A stretch of 8,182 bases of DNA from contig JBAXGW010000117.1 in NCBI GenBank assembly GCA_037139195.1, forward strand, positions 1-8,182, in the 5' to 3' direction. Positions 1 to 4,920 of the stretch are shown here, piece after piece. Source of the DNA: JBAXGW01 sp037139195. Its GTDB lineage: Bacteria; Bacteroidota; Bacteroidia; Bacteroidales; JAHJDW01. The position numbers were made by a program, and so were the translations under genes. The notes beneath the pieces were generated by a model. That model saw only the letters and a program-made list of their open reading frames with translations, searched no databases and was not told where the DNA came from. How positions within the stretch are numbered: position 1 is the first letter of the stretch; the number at the start of each line of letters is the position of its first letter.

Positions 1-19
1 CATTTTTTTACATTTTATT

Positions 20-45
20 AAAACTATGGATTTTCAATCCATAGT
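20..45 (-). terminator. Rho-independent terminator of the lipoprotein operon
   Basis: A perfect 10-bp stem, ACTATGGATT against AATCCATAGT, closes a 3-base loop. Read on the minus strand it is followed by TTTAATAAAA, a modest U tract. It lies 56 bases past the stop codon of the minus-strand lipoprotein gene and is the natural end of the three-gene operon. Confidence 0.7.
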
Positions 46-100
46 GGTTTATTTGTTTAATTAACTATATAAAGACACTTATTACGTCTGTAGTAAAAAC

Positions 101-715
101 TTAATCCTCAGTGTCATTATATTCACATTCCAATTTCCATTTATCCACCTCTAATATTTTCTCCTCTTCACAATCAAATTGATAAACTTTATAAATAGTT
201 AATTTATCATATGAAATTACATTAGTAACAATTGGAAAATAATCTCCATTTGTACAGTATGATCTAGTTGATTGAAGAAACTGTTTGTAATTAATCCCTC
301 TAATTCTAAGAGCATCAACTATTTTACTTTTGTTCTTATTTCTTGCAAAATCTAACTCAGTTTCTTTATCTAATGTCACATAAAATGAACTATCAATTTT
401 ATTCACTAAAAACGAATAACTATATACAAATGCTGTATCTCTACAAACAATGTTCGAATAATAAAAAGAAATATTATTTATTGAATCAACGTATTTTCCA
501 ATTAATCGTTCATCTCTTTTAACCGTAATAAACGGCTGAACTTTTCTTCTTATTAAGGTTTGTGTATCTACAGTTACATTGAGGCTATTTGAGCCTAAAA
601 CACTTGAATCACTTAAAATTGTCAATGTGTCGCTATCTTTTTTATCAGATTTAGGCAAATCAACACAACTTGAAAAAATAAAGACGCTAAATATTAATAA
701 AATTATAGTTTTCAT
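101..715 (-). CDS. Lipoprotein of unknown function, 204 aa
   Basis: The N-terminus MKTIILLIFSVFIFSSC is a type II signal peptide: a lysine, a hydrophobic core and the lipobox FSSC with Cys17 as the predicted lipidated residue. The mature protein should be anchored to a membrane facing the periplasm or the outside. After a Ser/Asp/Lys-rich linker (about 18-50), the rest (about 65-200) alternates hydrophobic and polar residues, suggesting a compact mixed or beta-rich domain. It has three more cysteines (in IVCRD, SYCTN and DCEEE) and an acidic C-terminus. I do not recognise the family. It is the last gene of the operon, beginning 6 bases after the stop of the YcxB-like gene. Being a gene is well supported; its function is unknown. 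Confidence 0.85.
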   Translation of the reverse strand: MKTIILLIFSVFIFSSCVDLPKSDKKDSDTLTILSDSSVLGSNSLNVTVDTQTLIRRKVQPFITVKRDERLIGKYVDSINNISFYYSNIVCRDTAFVYSYSFLVNKIDSSFYVTLDKETELDFARNKNKSKIVDALRIRGINYKQFLQSTRSYCTNGDYFPIVTNVISYDKLTIYKVYQFDCEEEKILEVDKWKLECEYNDTED

Positions 716-721
716 AACTAT

Positions 722-1213
722 TTACTTCTTAAACTTGGTCTTTACATTTTTAGTCTTGACAAGATTTTTGAATTCGTCTAAATTATTGCCAAAATTTTCA
801 ATTAGTATCGGTGAATAAGAATATTTTCCAGTATATATCAGTATCCATTTCTTGTATTCAATTACTTTATATATATTTATCCATTCTGTATCACTAGAAA
901 ATGTTTCTCCTTTTACTTTTATATTTTCTGCAGAAAAAACATAAACTATTTTTTCATGCAAAGCATTCTTTGATTTATATGCTTTTGTCAATATAAACCA
1001 TAAACTTACAGGCATAAAAAAAATCATCAATAATCCAATGAAGAAAATATCATACGGGAATTCAGTATAACCATTATACTTTCCAAAGTAAAACAATACT
1101 GGTCTTAAAATTAACATACAACCTATCCAAAACAAAACAAACATATTAAATCTTGCTGTAGAGTAGTTTAGCTTTAAATAATCCTTTAACTCCAATTTGA
1201 ATTCTACGATCAT
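722..1213 (-). CDS. YcxB-like family membrane protein, 163 aa
   Basis: There are two predicted transmembrane helices, about residues 24-43 and 56-75, preceded by a short cytoplasmic segment with a family-typical FKLELKDYLKLNY start. The C-terminal part (about 85-163) resembles the YcxB-like C-terminal domain: a strand with YVFSAENI, then TEWINIYKVIEYKKWILIY, then a strand ending PILIENFG. YcxB-like proteins are common in Firmicutes and Bacteroidota and their biochemical role is not established. It starts with ATG 6 bases after the upstream DUF3859-like gene and ends 6 bases before the next lipoprotein gene, so the three are almost certainly co-transcribed. A link to envelope function is inferred only from its neighbours. 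The family assignment is from motif recognition, not a search. Confidence 0.75.
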   Translation of the reverse strand: MIVEFKLELKDYLKLNYSTARFNMFVLFWIGCMLILRPVLFYFGKYNGYTEFPYDIFFIGLLMIFFMPVSLWFILTKAYKSKNALHEKIVYVFSAENIKVKGETFSSDTEWINIYKVIEYKKWILIYTGKYSYSPILIENFGNNLDEFKNLVKTKNVKTKFKK

Positions 1214-1219
1214 AATTCT

Positions 1220-1693
1220 TTAAATTAAAATAAAACTTTTTTCATATAGTTTTCTTCCTTTATAAGAAAGCACAAACGTCCACTTGCCTTTTACTAACTC
1301 ATTGTCAGTTTCTAATGTGTAATTAGAATAAGAATATTCATTTGTCAACTTAACTGTATCATACGTTATTTTTTTTAATGGCTTACCATTAATATCACAC
1401 ATCCCCTTTGGAAATATCCAAGTAATTTGAAACATGTCTGAAAAATTTTCATCATTAATGATTTTATATTCAACACCAAACTGATTTCCAATTTTTGCTG
1501 CAATAGTATCAGTTCTCTTGATAATATTTAACTTAAAATCTGTTGTATTATGATTGTTTGATGGACTATTGGGCAATTTTTCCTTATATAAGATTGCTGC
1601 ATTAGATTGTCCGTAATTTAACTCTTTGATATTCATTATCTTACATCCAGTGAGCGCAGGCAAAATAATTAGCAATAAAAACAATTTTTTCAT
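1220..1693 (-). CDS. DUF3859-like lipoprotein, 157 aa
   Basis: I chose the ATG at 1693, giving MKKLFLLLIILPALTGC; a TTG two codons upstream is possible but less likely. The signal peptide ends in lipobox LTGC with Cys17 lipidated. The mature part resembles DUF3859: an early strand with KIGNQFGVEYKI, a central WIFPKG segment, and the ending VKGKWTFVLSYKGRKLYEKSF, matching the family's usual pattern of G-x-W-T-F followed by a short strand and a final F. The fold is probably a small beta sandwich. DUF3859 has no known function. It is the first gene of a three-gene operon, and a clear Bacteroidota promoter lies just upstream, giving a leader of about 17-20 bases, which supports this start. The family call is from memory of the motif pattern. 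Confidence 0.75.
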   Translation of the reverse strand: MKKLFLLLIILPALTGCKIMNIKELNYGQSNAAILYKEKLPNSPSNNHNTTDFKLNIIKRTDTIAAKIGNQFGVEYKIINDENFSDMFQITWIFPKGMCDINGKPLKKITYDTVKLTNEYSYSNYTLETDNELVKGKWTFVLSYKGRKLYEKSFILI

Positions 1694-1716
1694 TATCAAA
1701 ATAAAATTTTATGGTT

Positions 1717-1748
1717 CAAATATACCCCACTATCTTAATATCTACAAA
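1717..1748 (-). promoter_or_regulatory. Bacteroidota-type promoter (-33/-7) for the lipoprotein operon
   Basis: On the minus strand the sequence reads TTTG (1748-1745), a 20-base spacer, then TATATTTG (1724-1717). This fits the Bacteroidota primary sigma consensus TTTG / TAnnTTTG with its usual spacing of about 19-21 bases. Transcription would begin near 1710, leaving a short A/T-rich leader to the ATG at 1693. Confidence 0.7.
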
Positions 1749-1767
1749 TTTTCTAAATTATTTCATT

Positions 1768-1792
1768 AAATATTATTTCGATAATAATATTT
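1768..1792. repeat. AT-rich perfect dyad, possible operator
   Basis: A 10-bp perfect inverted repeat, AAATATTATT and AATAATATTT, flanks the 5-base centre TCGAT. It lies about 20 bases upstream of the -33 box of the minus-strand promoter and directly before a weaker plus-strand promoter-like sequence. Its placement suits a regulator binding site. It has no U-tract terminator signature, and AT-rich dyads occur by chance more often in DNA of this composition. Confidence 0.35.
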
Positions 1793-1793
1793 A

Positions 1794-1825
1794 TTTGACT
1801 TTGAAGTAAACCATAGTTAGCTTTT
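1794..1825 (+). promoter_or_regulatory. Weak promoter-like sequence reading toward the array
   Basis: TTTG (1794-1797), a 20-base spacer and TAGCTTTT (1818-1825) match the Bacteroidota consensus in 7 of 8 bases of the -7 box. If active, transcription would start near 1832 and run antisense to the GIY-YIG units. No convincing gene follows: the open frame from 1828 is 64 codons and ends inside the repeat. Positions 1700-1955 otherwise show only the dyad and the operon promoter. Confidence 0.2.
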
Positions 1826-1978
1826 ATATGTCGAGTCTGATTTTTGTTGATATCAAAGTTTCACCTTTTGTATATTATTTCTTTATTAAAAAAAGCAATA
1901 CAAATATCATCCGCTTAAAGGATAGTAGCAACCTTTGGAAGATAATTTGCCCTAAACATGCGATATTACATTTATGCA

Positions 1979-2002
1979 AAAGGCTCGATAAATCGAGCCT
2001 TT
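1979..2002. terminator. Terminator-like hairpin, left copy of three
   Basis: A 10-bp stem, AAAGGCTCGA against TCGAGCCTTT, closes a 4-base TAAA loop. On the minus strand it follows the tRNA-like 3' end TCTCGCTAC and is followed by TTTTGC, a short U tract. It marks the left edge of the tandem array. Confidence 0.6.
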
Positions 2003-2003
2003 G

Positions 2004-2076
2004 TAGCGAGATCGAGAATTGAACTCGGGTCCGCCAGCTGGCGGATATTAATCCGACGCTCTAACCAACAGAGTTA
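2004..2076 (-). pseudogene. Degenerate tRNA-like sequence, left copy
   Basis: On the minus strand the order matches a tRNA from position 8 on: TA, a D arm (ACTC, loop TGTTGGTTA, GAGC), an anticodon-arm-like TCGGATTAATATCCG, a T arm (CCGAG, TTCAATT, CTCGA) and a 3' acceptor strand TCTCGCT plus A. It is broken: no upstream sequence pairs with the acceptor strand, conserved A14 is T, the D stem and T stem each have a mismatch, and a 16-bp palindrome occupies the 3' side of the anticodon stem and the variable region. No anticodon can be assigned. The preceding GIY-YIG gene's TAA stop lies in its first bases. I read it as a tRNA relic, possibly kept as a recombination site, not a working tRNA. Confidence 0.55.
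2030..2045. repeat. 16-bp perfect palindrome within the tRNA-like sequence
   Basis: TCCGCCAGCTGGCGGA is its own reverse complement and very GC-rich in an AT-rich setting. It sits where the anticodon-stem 3' strand and variable loop should be. I have an unverified recollection of this motif as a dispersed palindrome in Bacteroidota genomes, so it may be a REP-like insertion. Confidence 0.75.
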
Positions 2077-2325
2077 CTTGTGTTCTAAAATAGTATTTCT
2101 AATAAACTCTCTGCCCTTGAAACTTTTCAGTTCCTTTTCTCTTTTCATAGCAGCTTGTTTTGTGTCGAATTCTTCGGTGTATACTACTTTCCAAGGTTGA
2201 TAACGCTTAGTATATCCAGTATTTTTTTCTGAATTATGCGATTGCAAACGAGAAGGTAGGTGTTTTGTAAAGCCAATGTAGATTTTATTGTATTTTTCAG
2301 AATAGAGAGCGTAGACTGTATACAT
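2074..2325 (-). CDS. Single-domain GIY-YIG nuclease, left copy, 83 aa
   Basis: This is the small UPF0213/YhbQ-like type of GIY-YIG protein, essentially only the nuclease domain. The GIY part is VYALY (4-8) and the YIG part YIG (16-18). Arg26 in SRLQSH is the likely catalytic arginine and Glu63 in KREKELK the likely metal-binding glutamate; GREFIRN (71-77) is also typical. All key residues are present, so it could be active. There is no DNA-binding domain. It starts at ATG 2325, shortly after the middle hairpin, and I see no TAnnTTTG box before it. Its stop codon TAA is shared with the start of the tRNA-like sequence. The predicted protein is identical to the one from 2440-2691. Its role could be DNA or structured-substrate cleavage linked to mobility, but this is inference. 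Confidence 0.85.
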   Translation of the reverse strand: MYTVYALYSEKYNKIYIGFTKHLPSRLQSHNSEKNTGYTKRYQPWKVVYTEEFDTKQAAMKREKELKSFKGREFIRNTILEHK

Positions 2326-2344
2326 ACGATATTATATTTATGCA

Positions 2345-2368
2345 AAAGGCTCGATAAATCGAGCCTTT
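2345..2368. terminator. Terminator-like hairpin, middle copy
   Basis: The same 10-bp stem and TAAA loop as the left copy, exactly 366 bases away. On the minus strand it stands between the tRNA-like 3' end of the right unit and the start codon of the left GIY-YIG gene. It could stop read-through from one unit into the next. Confidence 0.6.
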
Positions 2369-2369
2369 G

Positions 2370-2442
2370 TAGCGAGATCGAGAATTGAACTCGGGTCCGC
2401 CAGCTGGCGGATATTAATCCGACGCTCTAACCAACAGAGTTA
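2370..2442 (-). pseudogene. Degenerate tRNA-like sequence, right copy
   Basis: This repeats the left tRNA-like sequence without a visible difference, shifted by 366 bases: the same intact D-loop core GTTGGTTA, T-loop TTCAATT and 3' strand TCTCGCT, and the same faults (no 5' acceptor strand, T at position 14, palindrome in the variable region). That both copies share every defect shows the decay came before the duplication. Confidence 0.55.
2396..2411. repeat. 16-bp perfect palindrome, right copy
   Basis: A second TCCGCCAGCTGGCGGA, in the same place within the right-hand tRNA-like sequence and 366 bases from the first. Confidence 0.75.
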
Positions 2443-2691
2443 CTTGTGTTCTAAAATAGTATTTCTAATAAACTCTCTGCCCTTGAAACTTTTCAGTTCC
2501 TTTTCTCTTTTCATAGCAGCTTGTTTTGTGTCGAATTCTTCGGTGTATACTACTTTCCAAGGTTGATAACGCTTAGTATATCCAGTATTTTTTTCTGAAT
2601 TATGCGATTGCAAACGAGAAGGTAGGTGTTTTGTAAAGCCAATGTAGATTTTATTGTATTTTTCAGAATAGAGAGCGTAGACTGTATACAT
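2440..2691 (-). CDS. Single-domain GIY-YIG nuclease, right copy, 83 aa
   Basis: The protein is identical in all 83 residues to the left copy, with the same GIY (VYALY), YIG, Arg26 and Glu63 signature. It is the first unit met on the minus strand, starting at ATG 2691 about 20 bases after the third hairpin. Upstream in frame there is only a short leader with a stop (ATGTAA), so 2691 is the only sensible start. No promoter box is visible nearby; transcription might come from further right or be weak. Identical tandem copies argue for very recent duplication or gene conversion, not divergent paralogues. Confidence 0.85.
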   Translation of the reverse strand: MYTVYALYSEKYNKIYIGFTKHLPSRLQSHNSEKNTGYTKRYQPWKVVYTEEFDTKQAAMKREKELKSFKGREFIRNTILEHK

Positions 2692-2710
2692 ACGATATTA
2701 CATTTATGCA

Positions 2711-2734
2711 AAAGGCTCGATAAATCGAGCCTTT
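2711..2734. terminator. Terminator-like hairpin, right copy with longer T run
   Basis: The same stem and loop as the other two copies, but followed on the plus strand by six Ts (2732-2737), where the others have three. This copy could act in both directions and is the best plus-strand terminator of the three. The similarity to the repeat ends shortly after it, at GTAGCGAGA (2738-2746), which equals the 3' acceptor end of the tRNA-like sequence. Confidence 0.6.
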
Positions 2735-2740
2735 TTTGTA

Positions 2741-2863
2741 GCGAGAACCCTCCCAATATCTAACCATTTTATTAATGATTTCGTTGCTATTGTGGACTTT
2801 TCTAAATTTCTCAAAGAGAAATTAATCCTTGATGCAATACATGAACCTACAAGAACAAACTAA
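2741..2863 (+). pseudogene. Possible C-terminal remnant of a broken gene
   Basis: A plus-strand frame stays open for 40 codons and ends at TAA 2861-2863. It includes segments such as NHFINDFVAIVDFSKF and KEKLILDAIHEPTRTN, amphipathic and protein-like, with no start codon. It begins exactly at the edge of the tandem array, as expected if the array or an earlier rearrangement removed the upstream part of the gene. I do not recognise the family. It is short enough to be chance. The rest of 2735-2975 is AT-rich leader for the next gene, without a clear promoter box. Confidence 0.25.
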
Positions 2864-2975
2864 ATATTTTATTATTAATAAAGAGGAATACTCTAACTGA
2901 AATAATTTTATAAAAAAACTAAATAAATATTTTTTTATCTATTTATGATAAACTAATAACTAAAACTATAAAATT

Positions 2976-3782
2976 ATGGCAAAACAAGTAGGACACATCA
3001 AGTACAATGGAACATTGGGAGATGTAAGACATTTTAAAATTAAAGGTCTGGAAGGTGACTTTGCAGGACTTAAAGGAGGACCAAGTGGTGAACAAATTAA
3101 AAATGCACCTGAGTTTCAAAGAACCAGAGAGAACAATTCAGAGTTTGGAGGAAGTGCAATTGCTGGAAAATCTGTTCGTGTAGGATTATCATCATTGCTC
3201 ACAACAATGTCGGATTCAAGATTAACATCAAGGTTAACCAGTATCTTTAAACAAATAAACATTAAAGCAACATCAGGGATAAGAGGTCAAAGACCTATTA
3301 CGTTGAGCACAAATAAAAATTTACTAAATGGTTTAGAATTCAATAATAATACTGCATTTGCAGGGATTTGTAATGTGCCTTTTTCGATGACAAATGTTGC
3401 TTCAAGAACAGGTGCAACTATAAGTATTTCAGGATTTACTCCTGTCACAAATATTAATGCTCCTATTGGTGCAACTCATTTTCGATTAATTGGTGCAATA
3501 AGTGTTGTTAGCGATTATATCTATGATTCAGCAACTAAGAAATATTTACCTACATCACCTGCATTAAATGGATTAAATAATGTAAGTTATTCAAGTTATT
3601 TTGATTTAAACCAAGCGATTACAGGAACAACTACAATTACAACTGCATTGCCAGGTTCTCCGACTATGACAACTGACACAAGCGTGCTTTCATGCATTGG
3701 GATTGAATTTTACCAAAAGGTAGGTTTAAACTACTATACATTTTCGGCAAACAATGCATTAAAAATTGGTTCTATATTCTAA
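2976..3782 (+). CDS. Conserved Bacteroidota protein of unknown function, 268 aa
   Basis: There is no signal peptide or TM segment. The N-terminal part (1-75) carries a pattern I recall from uncharacterised Bacteroidota proteins: a glycine-rich IKYNGTLGDVRHFKIKG, then LKGGPSGEQIKN, then PEFQRTRENNSEFGG (45-59), then GKSVRVGLSSLL. The middle (75-110) is basic and probably helical. The C-terminal part (about 115-268) is rich in Thr, Ser, Asn and Gly with alternating strands, suggesting a beta domain. A structural, surface or particle-like role is possible but not shown. The A-rich leader ending ATAAAATT before the ATG is typical of Bacteroidota. It stands alone, followed by a strong terminator and a converging J-domain gene. 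Coding status is firm; function is unknown. Confidence 0.85.
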   Translation: MAKQVGHIKYNGTLGDVRHFKIKGLEGDFAGLKGGPSGEQIKNAPEFQRTRENNSEFGGSAIAGKSVRVGLSSLLTTMSDSRLTSRLTSIFKQINIKATSGIRGQRPITLSTNKNLLNGLEFNNNTAFAGICNVPFSMTNVASRTGATISISGFTPVTNINAPIGATHFRLIGAISVVSDYIYDSATKKYLPTSPALNGLNNVSYSSYFDLNQAITGTTTITTALPGSPTMTTDTSVLSCIGIEFYQKVGLNYYTFSANNALKIGSIF

Positions 3783-3806
3783 TTTGTAATTCTTAATTTT
3801 TTTCAG

Positions 3807-3841
3807 AAAAACATAGTTCATTTTTGGACTATGTTTTTTTT
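3807..3841 (+). terminator. Strong rho-independent terminator
   Basis: AAAACATAGTTC pairs with GGACTATGTTTT (12 bp including one G-U) around an ATTTTT loop and runs straight into a tract of about eight Ts. It lies 25 bases after the stop of the 268-aa gene. The A run before the stem may also let it end minus-strand transcripts from the J-domain gene. Confidence 0.85.
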
Positions 3842-3844
3842 ATG

Positions 3845-3893
3845 CATATTCATCAACAAACGTAAATCATATATGATTTATGTTTGGAATATG
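3845..3893. repeat. Long composite palindrome between convergent genes
   Basis: The core TAAATCATATATGATTTA (3863-3880) is a perfect 18-bp palindrome. It is extended by AAACG/TGTTT with one mismatch and then, after an asymmetric gap, by outer arms CATATTC (3845-3851) and GAATATG (3887-3893). It lies between the terminator of the plus-strand gene and the end of the J-domain gene. It could be a protein-binding site or an element relic; no T run makes it a terminator. Confidence 0.6.
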
Positions 3894-3909
3894 TACGATT
3901 TTTGAATGA

Positions 3910-3934
3910 CAAAGGGGGCATTTTTGCCCCTTTG
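3910..3934 (-). terminator. GC-rich hairpin at the J-domain gene stop codon
   Basis: CAAAGGGGGCA pairs with TGCCCCTTTG (one bulged G) around a short T-rich loop, directly next to the TAG stop of the minus-strand J-domain gene. The stem is strong, but the minus-strand tail GTCATTCAAAAA is not U-rich, so it may protect the mRNA end or end transcription only in part. Confidence 0.5.
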
Positions 3935-4408
3935 CTATTTTAAAACAAATGTTTCATTTTTGTTTTCTATCTTTTCAGTGCCATATTTTTTCCTTATCTC
4001 ATCTATGCTCTTTGGTTTCATGTTTGAACTTTTATAATCTGCTGGTCGATAATACCACATAACTTTTTTTGATGCAAAGTAAAAACCTATTTCCTTTAAT
4101 TTGACTCTGTGAAAATATGTGTTCCCCGATAACCAAATCCAGTTTCCAATTAGTTCAATAGTGATACCATGCAAATTGATTAACTGGTTAATGATTTCGG
4201 GATATTTCAAAAATTCGGCTTGGTCTTCTTCTGATTGTTCGGAAAAAGAAAAGAAAGGATTTTTTAAAATACTTTCGTATTCTGCGTTTATTTCTTGCAT
4301 TCTTTCAGTGCTTCCTCCTTTGTCGGGATGATTTATAAAAGCTAAATTTTTAAAGTGTTTTTTCACTTCTTCAAGTGTTCTACATGCTGAAAAATAATGT
4401 GTTGCCAT
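3935..4408 (-). CDS. J-domain (DnaJ-like) accessory protein, 157 aa
   Basis: The N-terminus (about 1-60) is a short J domain. Helix II VKKHFKNLAFIN leads into HPDKGG (27-32), the tripeptide that stimulates DnaK/Hsp70 ATPase, followed by MQEINAEYESIL. There is no G/F region, zinc domain or client-binding domain of DnaJ, so this is a stand-alone J protein and not DnaJ itself. The C-terminal part (about 81-122) has GITIELIGNWIWLSGNT followed by LKEIGFYFASKKVMWYYRP, a module I recall from J proteins of Bacteroidota plasmids and conjugative elements. It may recruit DnaK to an element-specific protein; the partner is unknown. It converges on the 268-aa gene. No clear promoter box is visible in 4409-4480. 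The mobile-element link is from memory of similar proteins. Confidence 0.85.
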   Translation of the reverse strand: MATHYFSACRTLEEVKKHFKNLAFINHPDKGGSTERMQEINAEYESILKNPFFSFSEQSEEDQAEFLKYPEIINQLINLHGITIELIGNWIWLSGNTYFHRVKLKEIGFYFASKKVMWYYRPADYKSSNMKPKSIDEIRKKYGTEKIENKNETFVLK

Positions 4409-4504
4409 AAGATTAAGTTTAAGGTTTAATAATCGCTTTGCTTCATAAAAAAATTAATTCATTAACAAAAGCTTATGCAACAAAAAAGCGGTGCGGTGGC
4501 TGAA

Positions 4505-4582
4505 TTGCAAGGATTTTTCTAAAAATACTACCTGACCAAAGGAAGGTGGAGATTTTTAGAAAAACTTTGTATATCCTTGCAA
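4505..4582. repeat. 78-nt stem-loop with about 28 base pairs
   Basis: Three arms pair in order. TTGCAAGGA (4505-4513) pairs with TCCTTGCAA (4574-4582), TTTTTCTAAAAAT (4514-4526) with ATTTTTAGAAAAA (4552-4564), and CTACCT (4528-4533) with AGGTGG (4544-4549, one G-U in the plus-strand RNA). A 10-base loop GACCAAAGGA closes it. The only asymmetries are a 9-base bulge CTTTGTATA on the 3' side and a small internal loop. Such length is far beyond chance and beyond a normal terminator, and no T run follows. Confidence 0.85.
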
Positions 4583-4637
4583 AAGCGTTGGAGGCTTAAC
4601 TTTGCATTTAGGTTTTTATTAATGATATACCAAAAAA

Positions 4638-4658
4638 CTTTTTCTTTTCTTTTCTTTT
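4638..4658. repeat. CTTTT simple-sequence tract
   Basis: CTTTTT is followed by three perfect CTTTT units. On the minus strand it is a run of AAAAG. No gene start nearby makes phase variation evident. Confidence 0.7.
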
Positions 4659-4920
4659 GAAGGAATGTGGAAATGATTGTCAACTGCGGGAAGGAAAAAA
4701 GACAGAGCAGGTAAAACAGCCCTGAGCTGTGTTGGGAAAATGGATGCAAAAAGTGAAGTGCAACGTAACGATTTGCGGACATTGTGCTGCGAGCCGCCAG
4801 CGAGAGGAGCAAGGGTGGAAGCAATAAAAGCACGGAATGAAACGTAGTGGAATGAGTGTGATTGCGACCTATGTTGTAAACACAAGGGGCTGGCAAAGTT
4901 TTTGTTTTGAGCGTTGGAAT

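Larger units (their letters stand above)
1956..2745. repeat. Tandem array of two 366-bp GIY-YIG/tRNA-like units
   Basis: The sequence repeats with an exact period of 366 bases: start codons at 2325 and 2691, 16-bp palindromes at 2030 and 2396, and hairpins at 1979, 2345 and 2711. Both full units appear identical across the coding and tRNA-like parts. I see only a C/T difference in the leader (attata in the middle copy, attaca in the outer two), one G/A change at 1960, and extra Ts after the third hairpin. A segment of about 50 bases holding the hairpin and the tRNA-like 3' end occurs three times, at both edges and in the middle. So the array is repeat-unit-repeat-unit-repeat. The near identity indicates recent duplication or amplification. 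Confidence 0.9.

Noticed and set aside
1828..2022. 64-codon plus-strand frame left of the array
   Set aside because: It runs into the repeat and ends within the tRNA-like sequence, no family is recognisable, and the only promoter-like signal would start transcription after its ATG. It may at most be a remnant.
2004..2076. Functional tRNA gene
   Set aside because: No 5' acceptor strand pairs with TCTCGCT, A14 is lost, and the variable region is replaced by a palindrome; no anticodon can be assigned.
1956..2745. CRISPR array
   Set aside because: The repeat period is 366 bases, units are identical including what would be the spacer, and each unit holds a gene. No cas genes are present.
4505..4582. 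Retron msr/msd region
   Set aside because: The hairpin is long enough, but no reverse transcriptase gene or a1/a2 arrangement is present in the window.
4584..4606. Integron attC site
   Set aside because: GCTTAAC matches one core (RYYYAAC), but the partner core GTTRRRY is absent at the right place (GTTGGAG ends in G), and no integron integrase is visible.
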